The notes under the pieces: generated by a model
Seen by the model: only the letters and a program-made list of their open reading frames with translations
Database searches by the model: none
What the model was told of the DNA's origin: nothing
Shown here: positions 5,201-6,541 of the stretch, one piece after another
How positions within the stretch are numbered: position 1 is the first letter of the stretch
How the letters are laid out: each line of letters starts with the position of its first letter
Program-made: the position numbers and the translations under genes
Assembly: GCA_003247275.1 (NCBI GenBank)
Contig: QKAA01000072.1
Location: forward strand, 1-6,541
Length of the DNA stretch: 6,541 bases
Direction of reading: 5' to 3'
Origin: a bacterium
GTDB lineage: Bacteria > Patescibacteriota > Microgenomatia > UBA1400 > RBG-16-45-19

Positions 5201-5400
5201 TCTATATCAATGATTATTTAATTAAAATATCAGAATAAAAAAGAATAAAATAGATTGATATATAAATACTAATAAAAGAACAATTAAAGTAGTCAAAAAG
5301 AATAATTTATTGAAAATAACTATATAATTAGTTCCAAAAGTAAAAACAATTAGTTATACGCTATACAGCAAGATAAAATTAGCATTAAAGCAAAACAACA
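5201..5400. other. Very AT-rich tract
   Basis: About 36 of 200 bases are G or C by hand count, with 5221-5280 at only 7 of 60. It is mostly A-runs on the plus strand and holds no ORF. Such a tract melts or bends easily, as in an unwinding element or an upstream promoter element. No consensus DnaA boxes lie next to it. Confidence 0.6.
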
Positions 5401-5471
5401 AACTCTCATGAATGCAGCTCCCCCAGCATTTTTATCAAATATTCATTATTAAAATATTACAACTTTTTACC

Positions 5472-5498
5472 ACCATAATTGGCAATCTTATTTATGGT
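5472..5498. repeat. Inverted repeat, 7-bp stem
   Basis: ACCATAA (5472-5478) and TTATGGT (5492-5498) are perfect complements around a 13-base loop. It lies about 45 bases upstream of the extended -10 at 5544 and could be an operator or an RNA hairpin. Confidence 0.35.
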
Positions 5499-5542
5499 TT
5501 GATAATACAAAACAGCCTATTAGCAGCATAATAACTAGACTG

Positions 5543-5559
5543 TTGCTACAATTTAGCAG
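5543..5559 (+). promoter_or_regulatory. Orphan extended -10 promoter in the gene-free region
   Basis: TGCTACAAT (5544-5552) is identical to the extended -10 in front of tRNA-Trp (1988-1996). The surrounding palindrome is also kept, here TGCTA-CAATT-TAGCA. Fifteen of 16 bases match over 5544-5559 and 1988-2003. Transcription would start near 5559 with no ORF downstream, suggesting an untranslated RNA. Confidence 0.45.
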
Positions 5560-5744
5560 AAATTAGTAGACTTTGTGAATAGACAAACATATACCGAAAG
5601 CGTCATTTTCCCCGAAGAAAATCACTTTTAGGCACAGCCGCAGAAATTGTTTGAATCGTGTTCAAACTACAGATAGAAACCCTTCCCCCAACCAGAAGTC
5701 GGCCCAAATTATAGATCTGTTCAAAACTTTTAACGACTCAGTCG
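5559..5744 (+). ncRNA. Possible untranslated RNA (hairpin-rich, ends uncertain)
   Basis: Downstream of the orphan promoter are three hairpins. The first is GTcATTTTC (5602-5610) with GAAAATcAC (5617-5625), one mismatch. The second is GTTTGAA-TCGTG-TTCAAAC (5649-5667), a perfect 7-bp stem. The third is the small palindrome CGACTCAGTCG (5734-5744). No known RNA family is recognised and no convincing terminator fixes the 3' end, so the boundaries are arbitrary. Inference from a promoter-like motif plus local foldability only. Confidence 0.2.
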
Positions 5745-5760
5745 CAAACTAACATATCCT

Positions 5761-5778
5761 AAAAACGACAAAAACGAC
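5761..5778 (+). repeat. Tandem 9-base repeat, two copies
   Basis: AAAAACGAC is present twice back to back (5761-5769 and 5770-5778). Two copies do not make an array; noted because it lies in the unexplained region. Confidence 0.4.
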
Positions 5779-5856
5779 CAATTTCCCCAATAGAGATAAT
5801 GGAAAGGCGGATATAGCCAAACTTCTAAATTTTAACCTCACACTGACACTCAAACA

Positions 5857-5872
5857 TCGTGACTGCTCACGA
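5857..5872. repeat. Hairpin, 6-bp stem
   Basis: TCGTGA-CTGC-TCACGA is a perfect 6-bp stem with a 4-base loop. No T-run follows on either strand. Possible RNA hairpin or protein site. Confidence 0.35.
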
Positions 5873-6340
5873 AAATTCATAAAAAATCGCCATTACCAGA
5901 GGAAAATCACCCAACTTTACAACAACATCGTAACGTATTCTAACTCTTCACTTTTATACCCCTCGCTTACTATATATACCATTGCCCGCAAACCAAGGCT
6001 GCCAATGCCCACCATTTCGCTTTAATCACACGCTCTCCAATCAGCCTGATCAGTCTTCACAACTTCTTCCCACTTTGTCTATCATTTTTTGTAACCAAAA
6101 TGCACTAAAATCACCATTTTCGATCCAATTTTCCACCCCTATCCATCACTTATAGCTAAATGATGCTAAAAACACAAATATGACCCAAAAGTAACCGGAA
6201 TAATCAAGCAAAAATTGTCAAAAAACCATCATATTGACTAAATAAAATACCCCCACGGTGTATTAGTGATCTTCTCTACCAAGTTGAAGACTGCCGCCCC
6301 TCCATCTAATCCCAATCACAAACCTCTCCCCAAAATCCAC

Positions 6341-6364
6341 AGCTATCAACAATTGTGCATAGCT
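6341..6364. repeat. 24-bp imperfect palindrome
   Basis: The arms AGCTAT (6341-6346) and ATAGCT (6359-6364) flank a perfect 8-bp centre ACAATTGT (6349-6356). Only the two-base joints (CA and GC) break symmetry, so 20 of 24 positions are symmetric. AGCTAT recurs at 6361-6366 and GTAT-AAGC-ATAC follows at 6367-6378. This form suits a dimeric DNA-binding protein or a recombination or segregation site; it does not match the dif consensus as I know it. Confidence 0.45.
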
Positions 6365-6484
6365 ATGTATAAGCATACCTGTTAGGGGTATATACAAAAA
6401 GTCAACGAAATAAAACTTAAACCCCAGCAAGCACAACATAACACTCACACGACTTTCAAACGTGCGACCACTCCCTCATGACGC

Positions 6485-6503
6485 TGCTTACTCAAAGTAA
6501 GTA
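6485..6503. repeat. Hairpin, 8-bp stem
   Basis: TGCTTACT (6485-6492) pairs with AGTAAGTA (6496-6503), one G-U, around a 3-base loop. There is no T-run, so it is not a typical terminator. It may belong to a feature continuing past the window end. Confidence 0.35.
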
Positions 6504-6541
6504 ATATGACCAATGGCTAAATTTTAGGAAGTAAAAATAGC

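Larger units (their letters stand above)
5020..6541. other. 1.5-kb region without a convincing protein gene
   Basis: No frame on either strand gives a protein-like ORF longer than about 60 codons. The base make-up is uneven: mixed to about 5200, very AT-rich at 5201-5400, then moderately AT-rich and poor in G on the plus strand (32 C against 7 G in 6061-6180 by hand count). Inverted repeats are frequent at 5472-5498, 5602-5625, 5649-5667, 5734-5744, 5857-5872, 6097-6120, 6341-6364 and 6485-6503. No tmRNA, RNase P, SRP, 6S or tRNA signature and no CRISPR spacing was recognised. Candidate roles are an untranslated RNA locus, an origin or segregation region, or decayed DNA. Confidence 0.7.

Noticed and set aside
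5074..5217. 48-codon open stretch on the minus strand ending in TGA, with a protein-like helix-plus-hydrophobic pattern
   Set aside because: No good start codon or ribosome site. Reading past the TGA only gives antisense of the ligase gene, and nothing else suggests UGA is a sense codon here. A gene remnant is possible but unsupported.
5411..5433. AATGC/GCATT hairpin followed by a T-run, terminator-like
   Set aside because: The stem is only 5 bp with a 10-base C-rich loop, and no transcript is known to end there.
6263..6448. 61-codon minus-strand ORF with a hydrophobic translation
   Set aside because: GTG start, no Shine-Dalgarno site, no recognisable family, and it spans the 24-bp palindrome. 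On a C-rich plus strand, hydrophobic minus-strand frames arise by chance. Not fully excluded.
5020..6541. CRISPR array, insertion sequence, retron or known structural RNA in the gene-free tail
   Set aside because: No regular repeat spacing, transposase or reverse transcriptase frame, terminal inverted repeats, or conserved motifs of tmRNA, RNase P, SRP or 6S RNA were seen on either strand.

Overview
The window looks like a piece of a small-genome bacterium, most plausibly of the Candidate Phyla Radiation (Patescibacteria, perhaps a Microgenomates-like lineage). This is inference from gene style, with no marker-gene match: short genes, mostly weak or absent Shine-Dalgarno sites, a one-pass secreted protein with a Thr/Pro linker, a tRNA without an encoded CCA end, and a lone Wzy_C-type ligase. 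In the intact genes UGA is neither a stop nor an in-frame sense codon, so the standard bacterial code fits.

Layout. Positions 3-176 are probably the 3' end of a gene cut by the window edge. A clear sigma70-type promoter (162-190) and a strong Shine-Dalgarno site then drive an unrecognised 224-residue cytoplasmic protein (249-923). Its transcript can end in a structured terminator region (974-1087). A leaderless-looking promoter follows for a secreted protein with a Thr/Pro linker (1104-1691). Next are a 68-residue YgaP-like/DUF2892 membrane protein (1755-1961), tRNA-Trp(CCA) (2016-2086), a HAD-family phosphatase starting 3 nt after the tRNA (2090-2782) and a GNAT acetyltransferase (2793-3281). 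On the minus strand, converging with the acetyltransferase at a 4-bp gap, is a two-helix membrane protein of unknown function (3681-3286). It shares a 24-bp divergent promoter region with a large O-antigen ligase/polymerase-family membrane protein (3706-5019).

The last 1.5 kb (5020-6541) has no convincing protein gene. It begins with imperfect direct repeats, passes through a very AT-rich tract (5201-5400, about 18% GC by hand count), and then carries many small inverted repeats. It also holds an extended -10 element nearly identical to the one in front of tRNA-Trp, and a 24-bp imperfect palindrome near 6350. It could be an untranslated RNA locus, a replication or segregation site, or a decayed region; the sequence alone does not decide.

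The genes do not form one obvious pathway. tRNA-Trp, the HAD phosphatase and the acetyltransferase probably form one transcription unit. The secreted protein, the DUF2892 protein, the minus-strand membrane protein and the ligase all point to cell-envelope functions.
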